From the NCBI GenBank assembly GCA_964437595.1, contig CAYTHO010000010.1:27563-91562 (forward strand): 64,000 nucleotides of DNA, in the 5' to 3' direction. Position numbers and translations under genes: made by a program. The notes under the pieces were generated by a model. That model ran no database searches and was not told where the DNA came from. It saw nothing but the letters and a program-made list of their open reading frames with translations. This stretch comes from DSYU01 sp964437595. GTDB lineage: Bacteria > Chloroflexota > Anaerolineae > Anaerolineales > Anaerolineaceae. Shown piece by piece: positions 17,191 to 24,287 of this stretch (position 1 is its first letter; the number at the start of each line of letters is the position of its first letter).

Positions 17191-18186
17191 CTAAACAAGA
17201 TGGCAGGCTGCCCAGTGTCCGGGGGATACTTCGCGGAAATCGGGACGAACCTCGGCGCAAATTTTGGTCGCCAGGGGACAGCGCGTGCGGAAGCGGCAAC
17301 CCGATGGCGGGTTGACGGGTGACGGTACATCGCCTTGCAAGATGATCCGCTGCCTTTTCTCTTCAGCCAGCGGATCGGGGATGGGCACCGCCGAAAGCAG
17401 CGCCTGAGTATAGGGATGCAGCGGGTGCGCGTAAAGCTCGCCTCGCGCGGCAAGCTCGACGATGATGCCCAGATACATTACCGCCACCCGGTTGCTAATA
17501 TGGCGAATCATTGAAAGATCGTGGGCAATGAACAGGTAGGTGAGATTGAACTCTTTTTGAAGATCTTCGAGCAGGTTGACGACCTGGGCCTGGATCGAAA
17601 CGTCCAGGGCCGAGATAGGCTCATCGCAAACGATGAGCGCAGGCTGGAGCGCCAGAGCGCGGGCCACACCAATGCGCTGGCGCTGCCCGCCGGAGAACTC
17701 GTGCGGATAACGATTGGTATACGCCGGATTTAACCCAACACGCTTTAAAAGTTCCTTGACCTGTTCTTCTGCTTCCTTTTGCGTTGTCAGGCCGTGGATG
17801 ATCAGCGGCTCGCCAATAATCTCGCCCACCGTCATGCGCGGGTTCAGGCTGGCGTACGGGTCCTGGAAGATCATCTGCATGCGGCGGCGCATTTTGCGCA
17901 GTTCTTCACCCTTCAGAACGGCCAGGTCTTTGCCCTCAAAAAACACGTGCCCCGATGTGGGCCGGTGCAGTTGAAGAACGGTTCGACCAGTGGTCGATTT
18001 TCCACAGCCCGATTCTCCTACCAGCCCCAGCGTCTCCCCCTGAAAGAGGTCGAACGAGACATCATCAACGGCATGCACCGCGCCGGCATTTTCCGAAAAT
18101 AAAATCCAGCGGGTTTTGGTAATTGGGAAATATTTGACGAGATTTTGAACACTCAGGATTGGTTGATGATTACTTTGGCTCGTCAT
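17191..18186 (-). CDS. peptide ABC transporter ATP-binding protein, DppF/OppF type (operon B)
   Basis: F-type ATPase, 331 residues. Walker A GESGCGKST, Q-loop MIFQDPYASLNP, signature FSGGQRQR, Walker B LIVCDEP with SALD, switch His IAHD, and the C-terminal NPPSGCRFRTRC cysteine extension are seen. The ATG overlaps the TGA of the upstream D-type gene by 4 bases. Here the ATPase genes come first in the operon, before binding protein and permeases, the reverse of operon A. Confidence 0.92.
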   Translation of the reverse strand: MTSQSNHQPILSVQNLVKYFPITKTRWILFSENAGAVHAVDDVSFDLFQGETLGLVGESGCGKSTTGRTVLQLHRPTSGHVFFEGKDLAVLKGEELRKMRRRMQMIFQDPYASLNPRMTVGEIIGEPLIIHGLTTQKEAEEQVKELLKRVGLNPAYTNRYPHEFSGGQRQRIGVARALALQPALIVCDEPISALDVSIQAQVVNLLEDLQKEFNLTYLFIAHDLSMIRHISNRVAVMYLGIIVELAARGELYAHPLHPYTQALLSAVPIPDPLAEEKRQRIILQGDVPSPVNPPSGCRFRTRCPLATKICAEVRPDFREVSPGHWAACHLV

Positions 18187-19172
18187 TCGCGATATCTCCC
18201 GGTTTCCGGCTCAATCCAACAGGCCGCGTAATGTTCCGGCCCAACGGCCACCAAAGGCGGGTTTTCCTGCCAGCATCGCTCGCGGACAAACTGGCAGCGC
18301 GGGGCAAAAGGACAGTAACGCGGCTTCTCAAATAACACCGGTGGAAGCCCCTCAATCGAGACGAGACGGCGCTGAGCGCTTTCATCCATGCGCGGCAGGC
18401 TGCTCAACAGGCCCAGGGTATAGGGATGTTTCGGGTTCTTATAGAGCTCCTTTACGGGGGCCTCTTCTATCTTATATCCGGCATACATCACGCCTACCCG
18501 ATGCGCCAGCCCGGCAATAATCCCCAGGTCATGGGTAATCCATATCATCGACATGCCCAAATCATCACGCAGGCGCTTGACCAGTTCTACGATCTGCGCC
18601 TGGATGGTGACATCCAGGGCAGTGGTAGGCTCATCCGCAATTAAAATTTGGGGGGTGCAAACCAGGGCCATTGCAATCATGGCGCGCTGCCGCATCCCAC
18701 CTGAAAACTGGTGCGGATAATCGTTCAGGCGCTCTTTCGCATTGGGTATCCCTACCATGGTAAGGACCTCCGCGGCGCGATCATACGCCTGCTTGGTGGT
18801 CATTCCCATGTGGATTTCCAGGGGCTCAGACACCTGGCGGCCAATGGTCAACACCGGGTTGAATGAAGTCATCGGGTCCTGGAAAATGACGCTGATCTGT
18901 GAGCCGCGTATTTCGCGAATTTCCTCATCCGAGAGCTTCAGCAGGTCTTTTCCCTGATAAAACGCGCTACCCGCGACAATTTTTCCGGGGGGAGAAGGGA
19001 TCAGCCGCATCATCGACATCATCGTGACGCTCTTTCCGCAGCCACTTTCTCCGACGATCCCTAGCGTCTCCCCTTCTTTCAACCGAAACGAAACGCCGTT
19101 GACAGCATGGACCATGCCATCCTGTGTACGGAACTGGGTTTCCAGGCCATCAACCTTCAGTATATCGGCCAT
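18183..19172 (-). CDS. peptide ABC transporter ATP-binding protein, DppD/OppD type (operon B)
   Basis: D-type ATPase, 329 residues, first gene of operon B. Walker A GESGCGKS, Q-loop VIFQDPMTSFNP, signature FSGGMRQR, Walker B ILIADEP with TTALD, switch His WITHD, and a C-terminal extension with cysteines (PRYCPFAPRC, then ERC and AAC). GAGGAAG is positioned 7 bases before the ATG. A strong promoter with an operator-like palindrome in its spacer lies 120-150 bp upstream. Confidence 0.92.
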   Translation of the reverse strand: MADILKVDGLETQFRTQDGMVHAVNGVSFRLKEGETLGIVGESGCGKSVTMMSMMRLIPSPPGKIVAGSAFYQGKDLLKLSDEEIREIRGSQISVIFQDPMTSFNPVLTIGRQVSEPLEIHMGMTTKQAYDRAAEVLTMVGIPNAKERLNDYPHQFSGGMRQRAMIAMALVCTPQILIADEPTTALDVTIQAQIVELVKRLRDDLGMSMIWITHDLGIIAGLAHRVGVMYAGYKIEEAPVKELYKNPKHPYTLGLLSSLPRMDESAQRRLVSIEGLPPVLFEKPRYCPFAPRCQFVRERCWQENPPLVAVGPEHYAACWIEPETGRYRE

Positions 19173-19291
19173 TCACCGGCTTCCTCTAAGCTAAATATGG
19201 AATAAATGTACTCAAAGTGTGGATCGAAACAAACCGTGCCAGTCCCAGACAAGTCTTTCACTTTTGAATTCTAATTGTCTTACAGCCGTAA

Positions 19292-19320
19292 AGTATACCT
19301 TGGTTACCAAATCATGTCAA
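19292..19320 (-). promoter_or_regulatory. sigma-70-type promoter of operon B with palindrome in the spacer
   Basis: On the minus strand: TTGACA (19320-19315), 17-base spacer, TATACT (19297-19292), a near-consensus promoter directed at the operon B ATPase genes. The spacer contains the 11-base palindrome TTGGTTACCAA (19300-19310), a plausible repressor site of the TGGT-N-ACCA kind used by many GntR-family regulators. No regulator gene is adjacent. Confidence 0.75.
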
Positions 19321-19362
19321 TTTTACAGCCTTGGGCACCATTAATATAGCATAATGCCTAGC

Positions 19363-19386
19363 CATTTGACCTGGTCAAATGACCAG
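19363..19386. promoter_or_regulatory. overlapping palindromic operator upstream of serine hydrolase gene
   Basis: Two overlapping perfect inverted repeats: 19363-19381 (19 bases around CATTTGACC) and 19371-19386 (CTGGTCAAATGACCAG). Together they give three TGACC/GGTCA half sites, ending 5 bp before the first ATG of the plus-strand hydrolase gene. A weak promoter (TTTACA 19322-19327, 17 bases, TATAGC 19345-19350) would place the start site just upstream, so a bound protein would block transcription. Half sites resemble those of GntR/FadR-type regulators; identity unknown. Confidence 0.55.
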
Positions 19387-19391
19387 TTAAA

Positions 19392-20150
19392 ATGGGTGTT
19401 ATGGAAACAAAAAAACCGTTCTCTTACCTGAATCAGATGATGTGCCAATACGCATTCTACTTTGCGCCAATTGGTGGAGACCCATTCTTTGAATCTAACC
19501 AGACCCGTTTCACCGCTGCTTCGATCATCAAAATCCCTATTCTGCTGGCCTGGGTGCACCTTGAGCGTTCAGGAGCCGTGCACCGCAGCGAACGTTGCGA
19601 CCTGGATGCAGAACCCCAGGTGCAGGGAGCCGGGTTTTCCTGGCTGCTGCGCGCGCGGCAGATTCCTTACCAGGATGTGCTGTTGATGATGATTGCTCTT
19701 TCGGACAACCTGTGTACGAACCTGGTGATCCAGCGCGCCGGGTTGGCACAGCTAAACCAGGTATTTCAAGATACACTCGGTTTGCAAGGAACCCAGCTAC
19801 AGCGCAAGCTGATGGATTATGAGGCCCGTGCGCGCGGGCTGGATAACTGGATTACTGCACAGGACTGCATCCGGCTGTTTCAGTGCATTGCCGAGCTAGA
19901 ACCCGATGAGCGCACCTGGGTGGAATCGATGCTGGGGGTTTGCCAGGAAAACCTGTTTTTCCTGCGCGATATTCCGGTGGATACACTGGTGGACGAGCGC
20001 ACTTTCTATCACAAAACGGGTTCGATCCCCGGCGTGCTGCATGATTGGGGCTACAACAACCGCGGCAGCATATTTCTGCTTACACAAGGGGTAACAGACC
20101 CCCTACCGGTATACCAGGCTTTCGGTCACCTGGGGCAGTTATTGTTGTAG
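19392..20150 (+). CDS. class-A beta-lactamase-type serine hydrolase
   Basis: Predicted 252-residue serine hydrolase of the beta-lactamase/DD-peptidase fold. It has the SxxK motif (S44-IIK47), an SDN motif at 104-106 and a KTG triad at 208-210. The omega-loop glutamate motif of true class A beta-lactamases (ExxLN) is not evident, so penicillin hydrolysis is doubtful; a peptidase or esterase role on wall peptides fits better. There is no signal peptide, which points to a cytoplasmic location. An alternative ATG lies 9 bases further in, and neither has a clear ribosome site. It is divergent from operon B and converges on the murein-peptide cluster, consistent with a shared role in peptide breakdown (inference). 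Confidence 0.8.
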   Translation: MGVMETKKPFSYLNQMMCQYAFYFAPIGGDPFFESNQTRFTAASIIKIPILLAWVHLERSGAVHRSERCDLDAEPQVQGAGFSWLLRARQIPYQDVLLMMIALSDNLCTNLVIQRAGLAQLNQVFQDTLGLQGTQLQRKLMDYEARARGLDNWITAQDCIRLFQCIAELEPDERTWVESMLGVCQENLFFLRDIPVDTLVDERTFYHKTGSIPGVLHDWGYNNRGSIFLLTQGVTDPLPVYQAFGHLGQLLL

Positions 20151-20165
20151 TGCGATTAAAGATTT

Positions 20166-21293
20166 CTATAACAACGCGCGCAGCGCATCCAGCAAACGGT
20201 CGATCTGCTCTTCGGTGTGCGTGGCAAAAACAGCCACCCGCAGCGCGCCGCCCGGAGGCGTGCTGCTGTAGCTCTGCACATGCGCCACGCAGATATCCCT
20301 TTCAAACAGATTTTCCTTCAAGCGGGCCAGGTCGATCTCGCGGCCACTGCCAGGGCGCGCGCCCAGGCATAGAATTGGCACAGGGGTATCTTCCAGGTTC
20401 CAGCCCAGCGCACGCAGCCCCGCCCGCGCGCGGGCTACATTCGACCACAAGCGCCTGCGCCGGTCCGCTTCCCCGGCTAAAGACAGCGCCTGAGCGACAG
20501 CGGCGGCAGCCGGCAGCGGTGGAGGCGAAGCGCCTGCATACACCCGGCTGTTACGGCCTAATTCCGTGATGAATGCATCCGGCCCGGCAATTATTCCGCC
20601 GTAGCCGCCAATAGCTTTGCTGAGCGTGTGCCCCGCAGCAAGGCGCGGTTGGTGCATACCGGGCTGATCTACGCCAAAGAACTCTAACGTGCCCCTGCCG
20701 TGCTCGCCCAGTACGCCGGTGGCATGGGCATCATCCAGGCACAGCAAGGCGCCATCATAGTGGTCGAGTACCTGGCAGTAATCTGGAACAGGGGCGATTT
20801 CGCCCGAAATGGGAAAAACGCCATCGCTCAACACCAGCGGGCGTTCGCCCGGCTTTAGCTGGCGATGGAGTTGTTCCGACAGGGCCTGCGCGTCACGGTG
20901 ACGAAACGCCGTTACCGGCTTGCCCGCCGACCGCGCGCCGTCCCACAGGCTGTAATGCGCCGATTCATCGACAAAAATCTGCTCGTAGCGCTCACGAAGC
21001 CCCTGCGCCAGGATCACGCCGCTCATATAACCAGACGGGTAATACAGCACCCGTTCAGCAGCAAAGAAGGCGCGCGCCTCGGCTTCCAGAGTATCATACA
21101 CGGCGTGCTCGCCGTAGCCGCCGCGGGATGTGCCTGTCGCCATACCGTAGCGCTGGATGGTCTCCAGCGCGGCCTGCAGCACCTGCGGATGATTGTGCAG
21201 CCCAAGGTAGCCGGTGCCGGAAAAATAATCTCGCTCGCGCCCGGCAATGACAACTCGCGGGCCCAGCGGGGTTTGCATGCGCAGGTCTGCCAT
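20166..21293 (-). CDS. alpha-oxoamine synthase family PLP enzyme (BioF/Kbl-like)
   Basis: Predicted 375-residue fold-type I PLP enzyme condensing an amino acid with an acyl-CoA, or cleaving a 2-amino-3-ketoacid with CoA. Seen: the N-terminal NYLGL-like element (SGTGYLGL), TGTSRGGYGE, the cofactor Asp/His pair in LCLDDAHATGVLGEHG (about 185-200), the Schiff-base lysine K226 in GHTLSKAIGGYGG, and a C-terminal RVAVFATHTEEQID segment. These define the family, but not the substrate: BioF uses L-Ala, Kbl Gly, SPT Ser. The gene begins 6 bp after the NlpC/P60 gene and is probably co-transcribed with it and the epimerase. No other biotin gene is present. L-Ala released from murein peptides is a possible substrate; inference. 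Confidence 0.85.
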   Translation of the reverse strand: MADLRMQTPLGPRVVIAGRERDYFSGTGYLGLHNHPQVLQAALETIQRYGMATGTSRGGYGEHAVYDTLEAEARAFFAAERVLYYPSGYMSGVILAQGLRERYEQIFVDESAHYSLWDGARSAGKPVTAFRHRDAQALSEQLHRQLKPGERPLVLSDGVFPISGEIAPVPDYCQVLDHYDGALLCLDDAHATGVLGEHGRGTLEFFGVDQPGMHQPRLAAGHTLSKAIGGYGGIIAGPDAFITELGRNSRVYAGASPPPLPAAAAVAQALSLAGEADRRRRLWSNVARARAGLRALGWNLEDTPVPILCLGARPGSGREIDLARLKENLFERDICVAHVQSYSSTPPGGALRVAVFATHTEEQIDRLLDALRALL

Positions 21294-21299
21294 GAGCGG

Positions 21300-22340
21300 C
21301 TACCTGCCAATATAGGTGGCGGCGCACAGGAAGCTGTCACGCAGGCCGGCCACCGCCTGCACATCATCCACCTGCACACCGTTGCGCCGCCGCGAAGAAT
21401 GGATCATATGCCAGCCTCCCAGGCTGATGCCCACGTGGGTGATGCGCCGCTGGGCGTCATTTTCGCCAAAAAAGAGCAGGTCGCCGACTGCGAAGGGCGG
21501 TTCGACCGGCGTTCCGGCGGCATACTGCATATCCGCATCACGCGGTAGGATAATCCCGACCCAGCGGTGCAATAACTGGGCAAACCCAGAGCAGTCGATG
21601 CCGTGGGCCGAACTGCCGCCCCACAGATAGGGCACACCGACCATGGTGAACGCACCATGCACGAGCAGTTCCCGGCGCTTTTCAGGCGAACCGGGCAGGG
21701 CCGAAAGCGAGCGGAGATGCTCCGCTGGCAGCCAGCCTTGCGCGCCGCCCGCCAGGTTCAGGGAAGCCCAATCGGCGCCCGGACGAGACACCGTTTGATC
21801 CACGCACACTGCCGTTCCACCCAGCACCCGTGTAACCAGCAACGCTTCCGCAACCGGCGCAGCGCGCAGCAGCCCGACCGGCTCGGTGATCAGGTGGGTA
21901 GGCTGCGGCGCTGGGGAACTGGTCAGGTATGGGAGGTACGTCCAGCCCAGGTAGCCATCGGATTGGCGCACATACGCCCAGTTCTTCTCCTCCCACAGCA
22001 CTTCCACGGTCGCGCCGTTCAGCGCCTGGGTGACCTGTTCGGCAAGGAACGAGGCGCTGGCATGCAGGCTGGTGAGATTGGTGGCAACCGCTCGCAGGCA
22101 CGGCGGATTTTTCCGCAGCACCTCGACGGACCTTGTATCTACGCGCAGTTTCGAGAAGCGCTGCCGCAGGCCATCGACCAGCGCCTGGCAGATGCCCTCC
22201 TCCAATACGCGACCGCGCAGCCGCAGCACGTGTTCATCCAGGCTTTCCACGGCAACATCAAACACGTTTACACGTGTGTCGGCGTACGGCTGGCCGATCT
22301 CTTTCAAGGCATCTTCTATTTGACTTGTATCCATTCTCAT
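21300..22340 (-). CDS. NlpC/P60 peptidase with SH3-like domains
   Basis: Predicted 346-residue cysteine peptidase that cleaves the gamma-D-Glu-diamino-acid bond of murein peptides. The N-terminal ~100 residues are an uncharacterised helical region. Two SH3b-like segments follow (about 80-140 and 150-210), then the NlpC/P60 domain with catalytic C250 in GIDCSGF, H302 in THVGIS and H314. This order matches the YkfC/gamma-D-glutamyl-L-diamino acid endopeptidase type. No signal peptide, so it probably acts in the cytoplasm on imported peptides. The ATG at 22340 overlaps the TAA of the epimerase gene (TAATG); an ATG two codons in has better spacing from GGGGAG. Lies between epimerase and oxoamine synthase. 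Confidence 0.9.
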   Translation of the reverse strand: MRMDTSQIEDALKEIGQPYADTRVNVFDVAVESLDEHVLRLRGRVLEEGICQALVDGLRQRFSKLRVDTRSVEVLRKNPPCLRAVATNLTSLHASASFLAEQVTQALNGATVEVLWEEKNWAYVRQSDGYLGWTYLPYLTSSPAPQPTHLITEPVGLLRAAPVAEALLVTRVLGGTAVCVDQTVSRPGADWASLNLAGGAQGWLPAEHLRSLSALPGSPEKRRELLVHGAFTMVGVPYLWGGSSAHGIDCSGFAQLLHRWVGIILPRDADMQYAAGTPVEPPFAVGDLLFFGENDAQRRITHVGISLGGWHMIHSSRRRNGVQVDDVQAVAGLRDSFLCAATYIGR

Positions 22341-23365
22341 TACTCCCCCCTGACCACCCCGATACCCGGACGGTCGGGAACGTGAATCAGCGCGCCCTCG
22401 CTGTAGGTGATGCCAGAGAAGGGATCATTGGCAATCAGCATGGGCGCGTCCAGGTCGCACCAATCGGCCAGGCCCATCAGGTGCGCCATGGCAGTGGTGC
22501 CGATGGATGTTTCGACCATACAGCCGAGCATCACGCGCATGCCGCGCTCGCGCGCCAGGCGAATCAGGCGCAGGGCCGGGGTCAGGCCACCCACCTTCAT
22601 CAGTTTGATGTTGACCCCGCTCACTCCGGCATCCGCCAGTGCCTGTACATCCGCCGCGGTTTGCACCGATTCATCGGCCACGATGGGGATCTTCGTGCGT
22701 GACTGGAGCAGGCCCATTTCAGCGATGGCCTCTTTCGCCAGCGGCTGCTCAATCATTTCCAGGTGGTAGGCTTCCATGCGCCGCAGGTAATCGCCGGCTG
22801 TGTCAATGGACCAACCGGCATTGGCATCAACGCGCAGACGTACGGCGGGCCGGGCCGCGCGGACCGCCGCCAGGCGGGCCTCGTCATCCCCATCGCCGCC
22901 CAGTTTCATTTTGATTACGGGGAAGCCGGGCAATTCTACCGCCATGCGCGCCATCGCTTCAGGCGTGTCGATGGCGATGGTAAACGAAGTGGGTTGGGGT
23001 TCGGGCCGGGGCAGTTCGAGCAACTGCCAGAGCGCCAGCCCGCGCCGGCGGGCGATACGGTCGTACAGCGCCAGTTCCAGGGCGCAGCGCGCGGGGGCCG
23101 GGCCATCCAGGCCCACCCAACCTTCTATCTGCGCAATATCATCCGGCAGCGGTTCATCGCGCAGTGCAGCAGAGTCCCAGAAATCTGTCATCGCGGCAGG
23201 GTCCACACCATAATAGGGCGGAATCGTCCCTTCTCCCCAGCCTGCATCGTCGGCGAGGCGTATCCAGAAGGCCTGGCGCGTCTCGCTGGTTCCGTAAGAC
23301 AGGCGAAATGGGTTGCGCAGCTTCAGGGTAAGTTTTTCCCAGGTAAGGAGCGGCGGCGTATTCAT
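22340..23365 (-). CDS. L-Ala-D/L-Glu epimerase (enolase superfamily)
   Basis: Predicted 341-residue enolase-superfamily enzyme that interconverts L-Ala-D-Glu and L-Ala-L-Glu, allowing murein dipeptide to be hydrolysed. The general-base lysines lie in VIKMKLGG and NIKLMKVGG, the metal ligands in RVDANAGW (Asp), EQPL (Glu) and VADESV (Asp/Glu), and a capping-loop N-terminus with RNPFRLSYGTSETRQ is as in dipeptide epimerases. AGGAGG is ideally placed before ATG 23365; an in-frame ATG at 23386 lies inside the upstream gene. Adjacent to NlpC/P60 as in Bacillus ykfBC, which supports the specificity, though related dipeptide epimerases cannot be excluded from sequence. Confidence 0.88.
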   Translation of the reverse strand: MNTPPLLTWEKLTLKLRNPFRLSYGTSETRQAFWIRLADDAGWGEGTIPPYYGVDPAAMTDFWDSAALRDEPLPDDIAQIEGWVGLDGPAPARCALELALYDRIARRRGLALWQLLELPRPEPQPTSFTIAIDTPEAMARMAVELPGFPVIKMKLGGDGDDEARLAAVRAARPAVRLRVDANAGWSIDTAGDYLRRMEAYHLEMIEQPLAKEAIAEMGLLQSRTKIPIVADESVQTAADVQALADAGVSGVNIKLMKVGGLTPALRLIRLARERGMRVMLGCMVETSIGTTAMAHLMGLADWCDLDAPMLIANDPFSGITYSEGALIHVPDRPGIGVVRGE

Positions 23366-23366
23366 A

Positions 23367-24287
23367 TCATTCCTCCTGGCCTTCATAGCGCATGCGCAGA
23401 TACGAGTCGTAGCGGGCCGAGCTCACCCGGCCTTCGTCTACCGCAAGGCGCACAGCACAGCCGGGTTCCTGACGGTGGGTACAGTCGCTGAACTGGCAGC
23501 CTGCCACCAGGTCGCGTAGTTCGGGGAAATAGCCATCGAGTTCTTCCGGCTCCGTATCCCACAGCGCCAGTGACTTCAGCCCGGGCAGGTCGGCCACGAA
23601 GCCGCCTTCATTGAGCGGGAACATCTCGCGCACCACGGTAGTATGCTTGCCCTTCGTGGTTGCCTCGCTGACCGCACGCACGGCCAGCCCCAACTCTGGC
23701 TGGATGGCATTCAGCAGGCTGGATTTTCCCACACCAGATGGCCCGGCCAGCCCGGAAATCTTCCCCACCAGGATGCGTTGCAGTTCAGCAACGCCCTGGC
23801 CGGTTTTCACCGAAGCGTAAATCACCGGGTAACCCAGGCCCGGATAGGCGCAAAAAAGGGCTTCGGCAGCCTGCTGGCCTACCAAATCCACTTTGTTCGC
23901 CACAATCAGGGCGGTGATGCCTTGTTTTTCGCAGATGACCAGGAAGCGATCGAGCATGCGCAGGCGCGGCGCGGGTTGAGCGCAGGCGAATACCATCACC
24001 ACCTGATCCGGGTTGGCCAGCAGAACCTGGCGATACTCGCCGCGCGGGGTAGGCGCCATGCGCACCAGCGCCCGCTCGCGCGGCTCAATTTCTTCAATCA
24101 TCCCACTGCCTTCCGGCAGCAAAGAGACGCGCACCTGGTCGCCAATGGAGAGGATATCCCCTTCAAAGCGGTGCCTCTTCAGGCGCCCGCGCACACGGCA
24201 AATGACGTCACCCGCTTCTGCGGTCCGCACGGTAATAAAGCCGGACTGCATGCGAGTGACCCAGCCGCGCAAGAGATCCAGGCTCAT
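23367..24287 (-). CDS. rsgA: ribosome biogenesis GTPase RsgA
   Basis: Circularly permuted GTPase, 306 residues, that tests 30S subunit maturation. An N-terminal OB-fold (about 1-75) is followed by the permuted G motifs in the order G4 ANKVD, G1 GPSGVGKSS, then G3 DLPG, and a C-terminal zinc knuckle (CQFSDCTH then a third Cys in EPGC). Length and motif order are standard for RsgA. The ATG overlaps the end of the PBP gene by 4 bases and the stop is directly followed by the epimerase ribosome site, so a housekeeping gene is embedded in this run of wall genes. Confidence 0.95.
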   Translation of the reverse strand: MSLDLLRGWVTRMQSGFITVRTAEAGDVICRVRGRLKRHRFEGDILSIGDQVRVSLLPEGSGMIEEIEPRERALVRMAPTPRGEYRQVLLANPDQVVMVFACAQPAPRLRMLDRFLVICEKQGITALIVANKVDLVGQQAAEALFCAYPGLGYPVIYASVKTGQGVAELQRILVGKISGLAGPSGVGKSSLLNAIQPELGLAVRAVSEATTKGKHTTVVREMFPLNEGGFVADLPGLKSLALWDTEPEELDGYFPELRDLVAGCQFSDCTHRQEPGCAVRLAVDEGRVSSARYDSYLRMRYEGQEE

